Assembly: GCA_021292165.1 (NCBI GenBank)
Contig: CM037878.1
Coordinates: 1,302,001-1,366,000, forward strand
DNA from: Shinisaurus crocodilurus
Taxonomy: Eukaryota; Chordata; Lepidosauria; Squamata; Shinisauridae
Reading direction: 5' to 3'
Length of the DNA: 64,000 bases
In this document: positions 21,782-30,783 of the stretch, piece after piece
How the letters are laid out: each line of letters begins with the position of its first letter
How positions within the stretch are numbered: the stretch's first letter is position 1
Notes under the pieces: generated by a model
The model's input: only the letters and a program-made list of their open reading frames with translations
Database searches by the model: none
Told to the model about the DNA's origin: nothing
Position numbers and translations under genes: made by a program

Positions 21782-24652
21782 ATGGAAGAAGGCCTCTATG
21801 CCACAATGGAGAGAACAGCTCCAGCGGTGCCCATTGATAGTCTACCACAAAATGTAGGGGGAAAGTCGGACTATAAAGCACACAGTCTTCAATGTCTCTA
21901 TACTAATGCCCGGAGTATGGCCAATAAACAAGACGAACTTGAACTCTTGATACATGAGGGCAGGTACGACTTGATAGGGATAACTGAAACCTGGTGGGAT
22001 GACTCCCATGACTGGAATACAGCAATTGAAGGGTATAACTTGTTCAAAAGGAACAGAAGCAACAGAAAGGGAGGTGGAGTTGCACTGTATGTTAAAAATA
22101 CGTATCTCTGCACGGAGATACAGGAAGAGGAGCTTGGCAGCCCCATTGAGAGCATCTGGGTTAAAATAAAGGGGGCAAAGAATAAAACGAACATGGCGGT
22201 TGGAGTCTACTACCGACCACCCAATCAAGGAGAAGATGAGGATGGAACTTTTGAAAAACAAATTGCCATTGTTTCAAGGAGGCACAATGTGGTAGTAATG
22301 GGAGACTTCAATTTCCCTGATATCTGTTGGGAGACTTATTCAGCCAAACATGGCCCCTCCAAGAAATTCCTGACCTGTGTTGCTGATAACTTCCTCCTAC
22401 AGAAAGTGGAGGAAGGAACTAGAGGATCGGCTATCCTTGACCTGATTCTAACCAACAGAGACGAGTTAGTGGATAAAGTGGCAGTTTCGGGAACTCTGGG
22501 GGAAAGTGACCATGTTATACTAGAGTTCTTGATTCTAACAGAAGCAAAAGCTGAGTGTAGCCAAACACGTACCCTGGATTTTAGGAAAGCCAATTTTAAC
22601 AAACTCAGAACAATGATTAGTAAGATCCCATGGCAAGTGACTCTCACGAGAAAGGGAGCCCAGGAGGGGTGGGAGTTTTTAAAGAAGGAAATTTTAAAGG
22701 CACAATTGCAAACAATTCCCACAAGGAAAAAAGGCAGAGGGCAACAGAAAAAGCCAATGTGGCTTCACAATAAACTCAAAGATGACCTGAAAACAAAAAA
22801 GGACACGTATAGGAAGTGGAAGGAAGGACAGGCTACAGGGGAAGAGTACAGGCAGGTAGCACAGAACTGCAGGAATAGTGTCAGGAAGGCTAAAGCTGAG
22901 AATGAGCTAAGGTTAGCGAGGAATGCTAAAAGCAACAAAAAAGCTTTCTTCAGATACATGCACAGTAAAAGACAGAAGAAAGAACTGGTGGTTCAACTAC
23001 GCGATGAGGATGGCAAATTGATAACAGAAGACAAAGAAAAGGCAGAAGTGTTCAATTCCTACTTCGGCTCGGTCTTCTCCCAAAAGAGGGTCTATGACCC
23101 CCCTGGCAAACCTGAAGTGCAGACTGAAGGGGCAGGATTGCAGCTTGAGATTGATAGGCAAATGGTCAAGGAGCACCTGATTACTCTGAACGAGTTTAAA
23201 TCTCCAGGGCCTGATGAGCTGCATCCTAGAGTAATAAAGGAACTGGCAGAAGAACTCTCAGAACCACTGTCTATTATCTTTGAGAAATCATGGAGGACAG
23301 GTGAAGTGCCAGACGACTGGAGGAGGGCAAATGTTGTTCCCATCTTCAAAAAGGGCAAGAAGGAGGAACCTGGGAACTATAGGCCAGTCAGTCTGACATC
23401 AATCCCTGGGAAGATTTTTGAGCAGATTATAAAGAAGTCAGTCTGCAAGCACCTTGAAAACAATGCAGTGATTACTAGAAGCCAGCATGGATTTGTCAAG
23501 AACAAATCCTGTCAGACTAATCTGATCTCATTTTTTGATCGGGTAACCTCCCTTGTGGACTGTGGGAATGCTGTGGACATTATATATCTGGACTTCAGCA
23601 AAGCTTTCGACAAAGTGCCTCATGATATCCTGATTAGTAAGCTAGCTAAGAGTGGGCTAGATGGAACAACTATCAGGTGGATCCACAATTGGCTAAAGAA
23701 TCGGACTCAAAGAGTGCTTATCAATGGTTCCTTCTCAAACTGGGGAGAGGTAACGAGCGGGGTACCACAGGGCTCGGTCCTGGGCCCGGTGCTCTTCAAC
23801 ATTTTTATTAATGACTTGGATGAGGAGGTACAGGGAATGCTTATCAAATTTGCAGATGACACAAAGTTGGGTGGAACAGCTAATACTCTGGAAGACAGAA
23901 ACAAAATTCAAAGTGACCTCGATAGGCTGGAGCGCTGGGCCGAAAACAACAGAATGAAATTTAATAGGGATAAATGCCAAGTGCTGCACCTAGGGAGAGG
24001 AAACCAAATGCAGAGTTACAGAATGGGGGACACTTGGCTCAACAATACTACAAGTGAGAAGGATCTTGGAATTGTGGTAGATCACAAACTGAATATGAGC
24101 CAGCAATGCGATGTGGCTGCAAAGAAGGCAAATGCAATTTTGGGCTGTATTAATAGAAGTATAGCTTCCAAATCGCGGGAAGTGATAATTCCCCTTTACT
24201 CGGCACTGGTTAGGCCTCATCTTGAGTACTGCGTCCAGTTCTGGGCACCTCACTTTAAGAAGGACATAGACAAACTGGAGAGGGTTCAGAGGAGGGCAAC
24301 AAGGATGATAAAGGGACTGGAAACAAGGCCCTATGAGGAGAGACTGAAAGAACTGGGCATGTTTAGCCTTCAGAAGAGGAGACTGAGGGGAGATATGATC
24401 GCACTCTTCCAGTATTTGAAGGGATGTCACACAGAGGAGGGCAAAGATCTCTTCTCGTTCATCCCAGTTTGCAGGACACGGAATAATGGGCTCAAGTTAC
24501 AGGAACCTAGATTCCACCTAAACATCAGGAAAAATTTCCTGACTGTCAGAGCAATAAGACAATGGAATCAACTACCTAGGGAGGTGGTGGGCTCTCCCAG
24601 TCTGGAGGCATTCAAGGTGCAGCTGGACAGACATCTGTCAGAGATGCTTTGA
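21782..24652 (+). CDS. CR1 ORF2: endonuclease and reverse transcriptase
   Basis: Open frame of 956 codons, full length for CR1. Residues about 35-260 form an APE-type endonuclease (YTNARSM, ITETWW, VVVMGDFNFP, and GESDHVIL with the catalytic Ser/Asp-His). Residues about 480-760 are the reverse transcriptase (DELHPRVIK, NYRPVSLTS, IYLDFSKAFDKV, SGVPQGSVLGP, and catalytic FADDTKL). The C-terminal part keeps the conserved LERVQRRATRMI and [11 protein letters not shown] blocks. No break is visible, so this copy could have supplied the enzyme for other CR1 and CR1-tailed SINE copies here. It starts 38 bases after ORF1 ends. Confidence 0.95.
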   Translation: MEEGLYATMERTAPAVPIDSLPQNVGGKSDYKAHSLQCLYTNARSMANKQDELELLIHEGRYDLIGITETWWDDSHDWNTAIEGYNLFKRNRSNRKGGGVALYVKNTYLCTEIQEEELGSPIESIWVKIKGAKNKTNMAVGVYYRPPNQGEDEDGTFEKQIAIVSRRHNVVVMGDFNFPDICWETYSAKHGPSKKFLTCVADNFLLQKVEEGTRGSAILDLILTNRDELVDKVAVSGTLGESDHVILEFLILTEAKAECSQTRTLDFRKANFNKLRTMISKIPWQVTLTRKGAQEGWEFLKKEILKAQLQTIPTRKKGRGQQKKPMWLHNKLKDDLKTKKDTYRKWKEGQATGEEYRQVAQNCRNSVRKAKAENELRLARNAKSNKKAFFRYMHSKRQKKELVVQLRDEDGKLITEDKEKAEVFNSYFGSVFSQKRVYDPPGKPEVQTEGAGLQLEIDRQMVKEHLITLNEFKSPGPDELHPRVIKELAEELSEPLSIIFEKSWRTGEVPDDWRRANVVPIFKKGKKEEPGNYRPVSLTSIPGKIFEQIIKKSVCKHLENNAVITRSQHGFVKNKSCQTNLISFFDRVTSLVDCGNAVDIIYLDFSKAFDKVPHDILISKLAKSGLDGTTIRWIHNWLKNRTQRVLINGSFSNWGEVTSGVPQGSVLGPVLFNIFINDLDEEVQGMLIKFADDTKLGGTANTLEDRNKIQSDLDRLERWAENNRMKFNRDKCQVLHLGRGNQMQSYRMGDTWLNNTTSEKDLGIVVDHKLNMSQQCDVAAKKANAILGCINRSIASKSREVIIPLYSALVRPHLEYCVQFWAPHFKKDIDKLERVQRRATRMIKGLETRPYEERLKELGMFSLQKRRLRGDMIALFQYLKGCHTEEGKDLFSFIPVCRTRNNGLKLQEPRFHLNIRKNFLTVRAIRQWNQLPREVVGSPSLEAFKVQLDRHLSEML

Positions 24653-26846
24653 CCTGGATTCCTGCATTGAGCAGGGGGTTGGACTCGGTGGCCTTGTGGG
24701 CCCCTTCCAACTCTACTTTTCTATGATTCTATGATTCTTCTAACAGATCCAAAGGCCCATCCAGCTCTTCGGGCCCAGGCTGAAGGGGAAACACAAAATC
24801 TTTCCAGTCCACATACCGCTTAAGCATATTGACATGAAAAACCTTCGGCAATCGCGAGGTCTCTGCATGCTGCAGCAGATAGTTGACTTCCCCCAGCCAT
24901 TCTTTCACAGTCAAAGGCCCTTCCCACTTAAGGGTTAACTTATCGGGCTTAACCGGTTTGAGAACAAGAACCTGGTCTCCGGGCTGAAACACTCGGATTC
25001 GGGCAGTTTGATCATACCACGCCTTTTGCGTGCCTTGAGCTTGGGCTAAATGCTCCTGCGCCACTTGTTGTACCTCTCTCAGAGTATTCTGTAGCATTTG
25101 CATAAAACTTATAACATTCTGAGAGGAACTGACCACCTTTTGTTCCCACTCTTCTCTAAGCATAGTCAGAGGACCTCTGAGTTCCCGGCCAAACATTAGC
25201 TCATTCGGAGAAAACCCCAAGCTTTCCTGAGGGGCATCTCGATACGCAAATAAGACCATGGGAAGCCCTTGATCCCAGTCTTTAGGGTGGTTTGTCACAT
25301 AGGCTCGAATCATCTTTCCCAGGGTCTGATTGAACCTCTCCACTAGCCCATTTGTCTGATGATGATAGGGTACAGAGAAACATTGCTCTACCCCTCCCAG
25401 TTCCCACATCTTTTGCATTAGTTGAGACACAAATCCAGGTCCCCGGTCTGAAAGTACTACTTTGGGCATACCCAGCCGGGCACAAATAGTTAATAAAGTC
25501 TTAGCCAAAGTAGAAGCAGTGATTGATGTTAACGGTACAGCTTCTGCATAGCGAGTTGCGAAATCCACCTTCTACTTATTCTTCAGTGTGAATCCGAGAC
25601 AAGCTATCAGCCAATACATTCTCCCTTCCCTTAATATGAACTACGGAAAATGTATAATCTTGTAAGGCCAGACTCCACCGTAACAACTTCCCATTCGAAT
25701 TTTTCATTTTGTTTTGCCAATACAAGTTCCTCCCAGTTCCCACATCTTTTGCATTAGTTGAGACACAAATCCAGGTCCCCGGTCTGAAAGTACTACTTTG
25801 GGCATACCCAGCCGGGCACAAATAGTTAATAAAGTCTTAGCCAAAGTAGAAACAGTGATTGATGTTAACGGTACAGCTTCTGCATAGCGAGTTGCGAAAT
25901 CCACAACCGTGAGAATGAATTTTTTGCCTGTCTTGGTGGGCGTCTGGAAAGGCCCCAATATATCCGCAGCAATTTTTTTCAAAGGGAGTCTCTATTCGGG
26001 GAAGGGGCTGTAAAGGGGCTTTAGGGTGATCTTTATTGAACCCCACTCTTTGGCAGGTGTCACAAGAGCGACAACAGTTTTTCACGGCTTCGGCCACTGA
26101 AGGCCAATAAAATTCATTAGACACCTTGTGCAAAGTCCGTTTCCTCCCCAAATGCCCCCCCCCACGCAGTGGCATGAGCCAACTGTAAAACCGGTTCTCG
26201 AAACCCTTGTGGCACCACTAACTGGCAATAAATCTTCCACCTTTGTCCAACTCCTTTCGGTGCAAACTCTCGGTATAAGACTCCCGCCTCCCAAAAGAAC
26301 TGAACAGGATGTTGAGGCATCACGGTAGCCACCTGGTTTTCAGCCGCCTCCCTGCACTCCTGCAAGGACGGATCTTGGTTTTGAGCCTCTACAAAGGCAG
26401 TGGAGCGAAGATTCCCTGAAAGGATTTCTTCTCTCTCCACCACATCCTCTTCGCCTGCTGGCAGTAAATCTTTTCCCTGCTGTTTAGCTGACTCTGGCTC
26501 TGCTGGGTCTCCGTCCCCCTCCCTTGCCCGTCCGTCCATAGCTGTCGCCTCCCCCTCAGCAGGGGGGCAAGATTCTACTGTCTGGGCCCGGAATACGGGG
26601 TCTGGGGAGGCCTGCTTCGTCTTAATTGTTTGACTCCGAGTCACCGCTAAAACAGGGGCTTGACTGGCCAAGAAAGCCAGATCATTTCCAATAAGAACGT
26701 AGTAAATTCAGTTTCATGTACTAGCAAGTCCAATTCTCCTTTCCAATTTTTGTATTCTAACGGTATTCTGGCCAAAGGCATGGCAATGGGGGGAGAGTTA
26801 TAAGGAGTGATGGTAAAAAATTGTCCCTCTAGCATTTGTCCTGGCT

Positions 26847-28346
26847 TCACCAAACTCCAGTCAATAGCGGAAAGGGCAGCCGCCCCACTGTCTCTCCAAC
26901 CCTGTCCCCATTGCCCATTAATTTTAAGAATTGTAGCTGGCTCCACTTGACTTGTCCCGGTTGAACCAAAGCCATCGCCGGCTCCTTTCTCTTCCATGAC
27001 GGTGAATGCCTGGCCGCGACTCCATTTCCGGGAATACGCGGGACGGGATCTTCTCCCTCTCCCTCGCTGGCCCCACTCCAATCCGAGGCTTCTCCGGGGG
27101 AGTCAGCGAGAGGCACTGGTCTCACAGCACCCACTTTAGCAGCTGCTTCTTTTTGCAACTTGGCTTTTACTTTGGGGCGGTCTCGATGCATATCACCTTC
27201 ACCTTTACAATAAAAACACCCGGTTGTCGTCGGGGTCGAAGTAGCTTTGGGCCCGATTCCTCCTCCAGTTGGTCCTCCCGACTTCGTTGGATTTGGTGTC
27301 TCACCCTTTCCGCCGCCTCCCGCCAGCTTGGCTGGGGTGGTTCGATTGCTGCTTCCACCCTTCCGATACACTCCCATCTGGTCCGCAAGCAGCACCGCTT
27401 GCCGGAGGGTGGTAGGCCGCTGATCACTCACCAGTGCTGCCCTTCCCTCGGGAAGAACGGCATAAAACTGTTCTAAGGCCACCAGCTCCCGCAAATCTCG
27501 AAAGGAGGCAGCTTGAGCCGTCTCCAGCCATAAATCCAGGGACCTCCGCAGCCTCGTTACCGTGGAGACAAAACCCTCACCGGGCTCAGCCTTAATTTCT
27601 CTGAAATGTTGCCGATACCTCTCGGCCGAAAGGCAAAAAGTTTGTCTGACTAGTTCTTTAAACTGTCCATAGTTATGCGTATCCTCTCGCGGGACGCTGT
27701 ACAACAGTTGAGCCAGACAGCCAGAGGCTCGTGATCGAAGGGCCGACATCCAGCTGCCACGGGGAATACGCTCATCTTCGCAGGCAATTTCAAACAAGCC
27801 CAAATATTCTAACGGATCCTGCCCCTCGTGAAAACGGGGCAGATCCTTGAAGTTTGGCTTCTCAGGATGAACAGTTCCAGTGTGTTTTGCCAACTGGTTT
27901 TGCAGAAGGTCAACTTGCTTTTGTAATTCTCTTTCTCTGGACGTAGGCCTGGGGCGAGACAGGTCTTTTTGTCTCTCTCTCTCCTTGGAAGTAGATCTGG
28001 GACGAGACAGGTTCGGGATCCTCCGGGTCCGCCGGAGGGGAACCGCTGTTGCTCCCTCTTCTTCTACTTGGTCACTCCCGCTGCCCGTATTCCACCTCCG
28101 GGACCTGGAGATCTCCCCTCGGCCCCTAGATTCCACCATCCAGTCTGCCAAGCGAGATGGGATCGACACCCTTCTCTCTTCGCCCTCCTCGCCTTCCCAG
28201 TCAACAGTCACTTCAATAGGAGGGGCGACTCGAGGAACCTCAACTGGTAAAATTTCCTCCCGGTCCAACACCGGCGGATTGTCTGCCGCCTCTGCTCCCA
28301 GCAGGGGTCGGTCCTGATCCAACAGAGCAGACTCCATTTCTGCCAT
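26847..28346 (-). CDS. gag: Copy 4 gag polyprotein, B type
   Basis: Open frame of 499 codons. It is three codons longer than copies 1 and 3 because of an extra GEE near residue 53 (GEEGEERRVSI). SCAN-like capsid, coiled-coil-like stretch and degraded knuckle are as in copy 1. Its 5' end matches copy 2, not its neighbour copy 3, which is the basis of the A-B-A-B pattern. Confidence 0.88.
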   Translation of the reverse strand: MAEMESALLDQDRPLLGAEAADNPPVLDREEILPVEVPRVAPPIEVTVDWEGEEGEERRVSIPSRLADWMVESRGRGEISRSRRWNTGSGSDQVEEEGATAVPLRRTRRIPNLSRPRSTSKERERQKDLSRPRPTSRERELQKQVDLLQNQLAKHTGTVHPEKPNFKDLPRFHEGQDPLEYLGLFEIACEDERIPRGSWMSALRSRASGCLAQLLYSVPREDTHNYGQFKELVRQTFCLSAERYRQHFREIKAEPGEGFVSTVTRLRRSLDLWLETAQAASFRDLRELVALEQFYAVLPEGRAALVSDQRPTTLRQAVLLADQMGVYRKGGSSNRTTPAKLAGGGGKGETPNPTKSGGPTGGGIGPKATSTPTTTGCFYCKGEGDMHRDRPKVKAKLQKEAAAKVGAVRPVPLADSPGEASDWSGASEGEGEDPVPRIPGNGVAARHSPSWKRKEPAMALVQPGQVKWSQLQFLKLMGNGDRVGETVGRLPFPLLTGVW

Positions 28347-28443
28347 GAAAACTTTTCCCTATCTGGAAAATAACAAACCCTTGCCTGGTTTGACAAACAA
28401 ATGTTCCTCAGGTGGGCTGCAAAATCCGACCGCTAAGCCACCA

Positions 28444-29229
28444 TGTGAAGGAGGCTGATCTTACACCAACCCTCCAGGGTAGGCCACAGCCCCAATGTTC
28501 CCTGGACTGGCACACACCTCCCAAGGTCCCATACACCAAACCGGTGTAGCAGCCCCAACCTTTAGACAAGGAACACACGCCAAGATTAAGTTGGAGACTT
28601 TATTAAAAGTAAAAATAACAAGTTAGTCAGTGTAGGGTCTCCAATTGTCCAATATAAGTAAAATAATCCCTTATAAGAAAGGGCTAAAAGAAGGTAAGGG
28701 AAAAGGGGTGAGGTAGTTGTTGTGAGGAAAAGGGATTGGGAATAAAAAGGGACTCTAAAAGAATATAAAAACAAACCCCAAGAGTCTGCAAGAACAAAGC
28801 AAGTCAAACCAGGCCTAGCTTTTCCTAGCTAACCTGTCAGAGTGGCATACCTGCCCAGATGGAACTTCCCAGCATCCACGCCCCAAAGGAAGAACCCTGA
28901 AGCCTTTCCCCCTAGCTCCTTTATTGCCCCCAGGGTCCATTTTCCCACCCAGCATTCACCAATCCTGTCTTCCTAACTGTCGAAGGAGGGCCCCCCGCCC
29001 TTTCTCAGCTGTAGACACTTTCTCATGACTTCATCCCAATTAACGCCTGACCTTGCTTCTCAGCTCTGCAGCTCATCCTTATCTCCCAGGTGCTCCCAAC
29101 CACCCTCCCAGTACATTCCAAAAGACTAAAGTAAAAATCCGTTAGCTAAACAGCAATGGGGGGGGGGGGGGAAGGGACATCTAACAGGGTTTCCCTAAAG
29201 TCCCAGCTACTACAAGTCCCATCTTCACA
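28444..29229 (-). repeat. 5' LTR of copy 4, outer end of the array
   Basis: 786 bp, B-type, with a longer G-run (29158-29171) and a few private substitutions. It ends TTCACA at 29229; the next bases belong to an L2-like LINE, so this is the array's outer boundary. The matching target duplication would lie left of the window. Confidence 0.92.
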
Positions 29230-29784
29230 TGCTCTACATGGGGTTACCCTTGAAGACGGTTCGGAAGCTACAGCTGGTACAGAATGCGGCGGCTCGCCTG
29301 GTTAAAGGCAGCTGCCGGCGGGATCACATCACGCCAGTGCTGAAGGATTTGCACTGGCTACCAGTTGCTTGCCGAGCCGAATTCAAGGTGTTGGTTTTGA
29401 CTTTTAAAACCCTATACGGCTCCAGTCCAGTCTATCTCAAGGAGCGTCTCCAGCAACACCAAGTGGGCCGCTCAACAAGATCTGCCATGGATGGCCTTCT
29501 CCTTGTCCCTTCAGCCAGAGCAGCTAGACTGGTGGGGACGAGGAAGAGGGCCTTTTCTGTGGCGGCCCCCGTACTGTGGAACTCTCTCCCGAGTGACCTC
29601 CGCCATGCCCCCTCTCTGCTGAGCTTCCGTCGCTCATTAAAAACCTGGTTGTTCAGGCGGGAATATGGGGTGGGTTAAGATTTTAAAATTTTTATATTGT
29701 TTTAAATGTATTTTATTGCTTTTATTCTGTGTACATCACCCAGGGTGGCCAGTTGCCGGCCAGATGGGCGATAAATAAATATAA

Positions 29785-29822
<38 letters not shown>

Positions 29823-29825
29823 ATG
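29230..29825 (+). mobile_element. L2-like LINE 3' end, truncated at left by the gypsy array
   Basis: The frame 29229-29678 encodes the conserved C-terminal part of an L2/CR1-group ORF2 ([36 protein letters not shown]). It ends in a 3' UTR with GGGCGATAAATAAAT and a (GAT)n tail at 29784-29822. The left edge coincides with the gypsy LTR end, so the array inserted into this LINE. A second copy of the same family lies at 62843-63205. Confidence 0.85.
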
Positions 29826-30614
29826 TTTGGATTTCTCAGCACAAGGTGTGTCCAGGTCCACGGCTGTTTCCAGGTGGTTTGGATTGGGGAAATCCACAAA
29901 AAAAAAATCTGATAGAGCGGATTCCGCACAAATTCCCACCTCCATCTTATCTTGATTGCGTTAGCTCCCCTGCATCCAGCCCCTCACCTCTGCCAGACAT
30001 CGGTCCAGGTCCAGGGCTTCCGTGGCTTCCCTAGGGTCTGAAGAAAAACAAGAGGGAGAGCTGACTGAAGACCCTTCAGCTCAAATCTTCAGACCTGTTC
30101 AGTTGGAGTGTGGGGGAGGGGCATCCCAGGAAGCGACAGCCTTGGAAACATTTAAGAAAACAGCTGTAGTGCCACAAGCCTCCCAGGACCCGAACCTGCA
30201 GCGTTCACACAACCAGGTTTGCACTGCAGTAAGGGTGGAGAAGGGCGGGTTTCTTAGATTCTCAATGTTGCCAACATGTATGTTGCCAATATTGCCAACT
30301 CAAATATATATCTGTTTCTATATTCACATAGATCAAGCAATACCTGTTTTTCTGTTTCTGTCAAGCACACTTCACAACTCAGATAAATCCCATAATCTTT
30401 CTGGGCGGAGCAGTCCCCAGGAGAACTTAGCCAAGCTAATTCTCTCTGCCAACACACTCCTTGAATGTGTCAGGTACCTTCAAGGCAGCTGCACAGAGGA
30501 AGAAGGAGGGCAGCTACACCTTACCTGGAGGCTGGAGCCATGGGGAGGAGGTGCCTGTCTGCGGAGGAGGAGGAGGAGGAGGAGGAGGGTGTGGACTTTG
30601 AAGGGCTCCTGGGC
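29826..30614. other. Upstream region of ATP13A4, no gene recognised
   Basis: About 0.8 kb with no recognisable repeat except a short purine microsatellite (GGA/GAG, about 30560-30592). It should hold the ATP13A4 proximal regulatory region. The frame 30022-30711 shows no protein family. Confidence 0.5.
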
Positions 30615-30720
30615 ATATAAGGTGACCGGTCCCTGTTCTAGCCAGGATTGCTGCCCTGACCCTGAAGGAAGTCTGAGGAGCACTTGGGGAAACTCAAGAG
30701 ACCAACCCTGACAACCTCCC
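30613..30720 (+). promoter_or_regulatory. Candidate TATA box and 5' UTR of ATP13A4
   Basis: GCATATAAGG at 30613-30622 lies about 100 bases before the first coding ATG, the right distance for a TATA box with a short 5' UTR. A non-coding upstream exon is equally possible. This is inferred from spacing only. Confidence 0.35.
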
Positions 30721-30783
30721 ATGGGGGGAAAACATGGAGGGAACCACCAGACCTTGCTCAATGAGGGAGAGGAGGCCGAAATG
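30721..30783 (+). CDS. ATP13A4: ATP13A4 coding exon 1
   Basis: 21 codons from ATG, containing [11 protein letters not shown], a match to the conserved LLNEGEE block at the start of ATP13A4/5 proteins. The donor GTGAGT follows at 30784. Phase 0. It is the first ATG of the family-like reading, which decides the start. Confidence 0.85.

Larger units (their letters stand above)
19543..24737 (+). mobile_element. Near-full-length CR1 LINE inserted in gypsy copy 4
   Basis: 5195 bp. From 5' to 3': three 311-bp monomers plus a partial fourth, a short leader with a (CA)n run, ORF1, ORF2, and a 3' end finishing in ATTCTATG repeats (24722-24737), the hallmark CR1 terminus. It has no poly(A). The gypsy sequence resumes exactly after it, with ATTC on both sides. 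An intact ORF2 and near-identical monomers indicate a young insertion. Solitary 3' ends of the same family occur at 33520, 36806, 57685 and 61333. Confidence 0.95.
18105..27081 (-). pseudogene. Copy 4 pol, broken and interrupted by CR1
   Basis: RNase H and RT lie at 18105-19540; integrase, HHCC and protease at 24738-27081. Breaks: TAG in RNase H, TGA before RNase H, CR1 at 19543-24737, the integrase rearrangement from about 25569, the A-run frameshift near 25972, a 9-base C-run near 26155 and a one-base loss near 26697 that truncates the protease-linker frame. A two-base loss lies just left of the CR1 (CCTTTGTTG instead of CCTTTCTGTTG). Confidence 0.9.
18047..28443 (-). mobile_element. Gmr1-like gypsy copy 4, internal region split by a CR1 LINE
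   Basis: The gypsy sequence runs 18047-19542 and 24738-28443. The gap is a CR1 insertion in the opposite orientation, in the linker between integrase and RT. Without it the copy is about 5.2 kb, has the integrase rearrangement and carries B-type gag and primer-binding-site variants. It is the 5'-most copy of the array. Confidence 0.93.
1..29229 (-). mobile_element. Tandem LTR-sharing array of four Gmr1-like Ty3/Gypsy retrotransposons
   Basis: Four internal regions (438-5299, 6081-11286, 12068-17266, 18047-28443) are separated by single near-identical LTRs of about 780 bp, giving a period of about 5.98 kb. The left end runs off the window inside an LTR. The right end (29229) abuts an L2-like LINE, which is therefore the insertion target. 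Each LTR begins TG and ends CA, with a purine-rich tract on one side and a TGG-starting primer-binding site on the other. Coding order on the minus strand is gag, protease, integrase, RT, RNase H. An array sharing LTRs usually arises by unequal LTR-LTR recombination or tandem duplication, not by independent insertions. Copy numbers used here run left to right. Collapse or false expansion in the assembly cannot be excluded from sequence alone. Confidence 0.93.

Noticed and set aside
30022..30711. 229-codon plus-strand frame just before ATP13A4 exon 1
   Set aside because: No recognisable motif, crosses the candidate TATA box and a GGA microsatellite; low-complexity content explains its openness.
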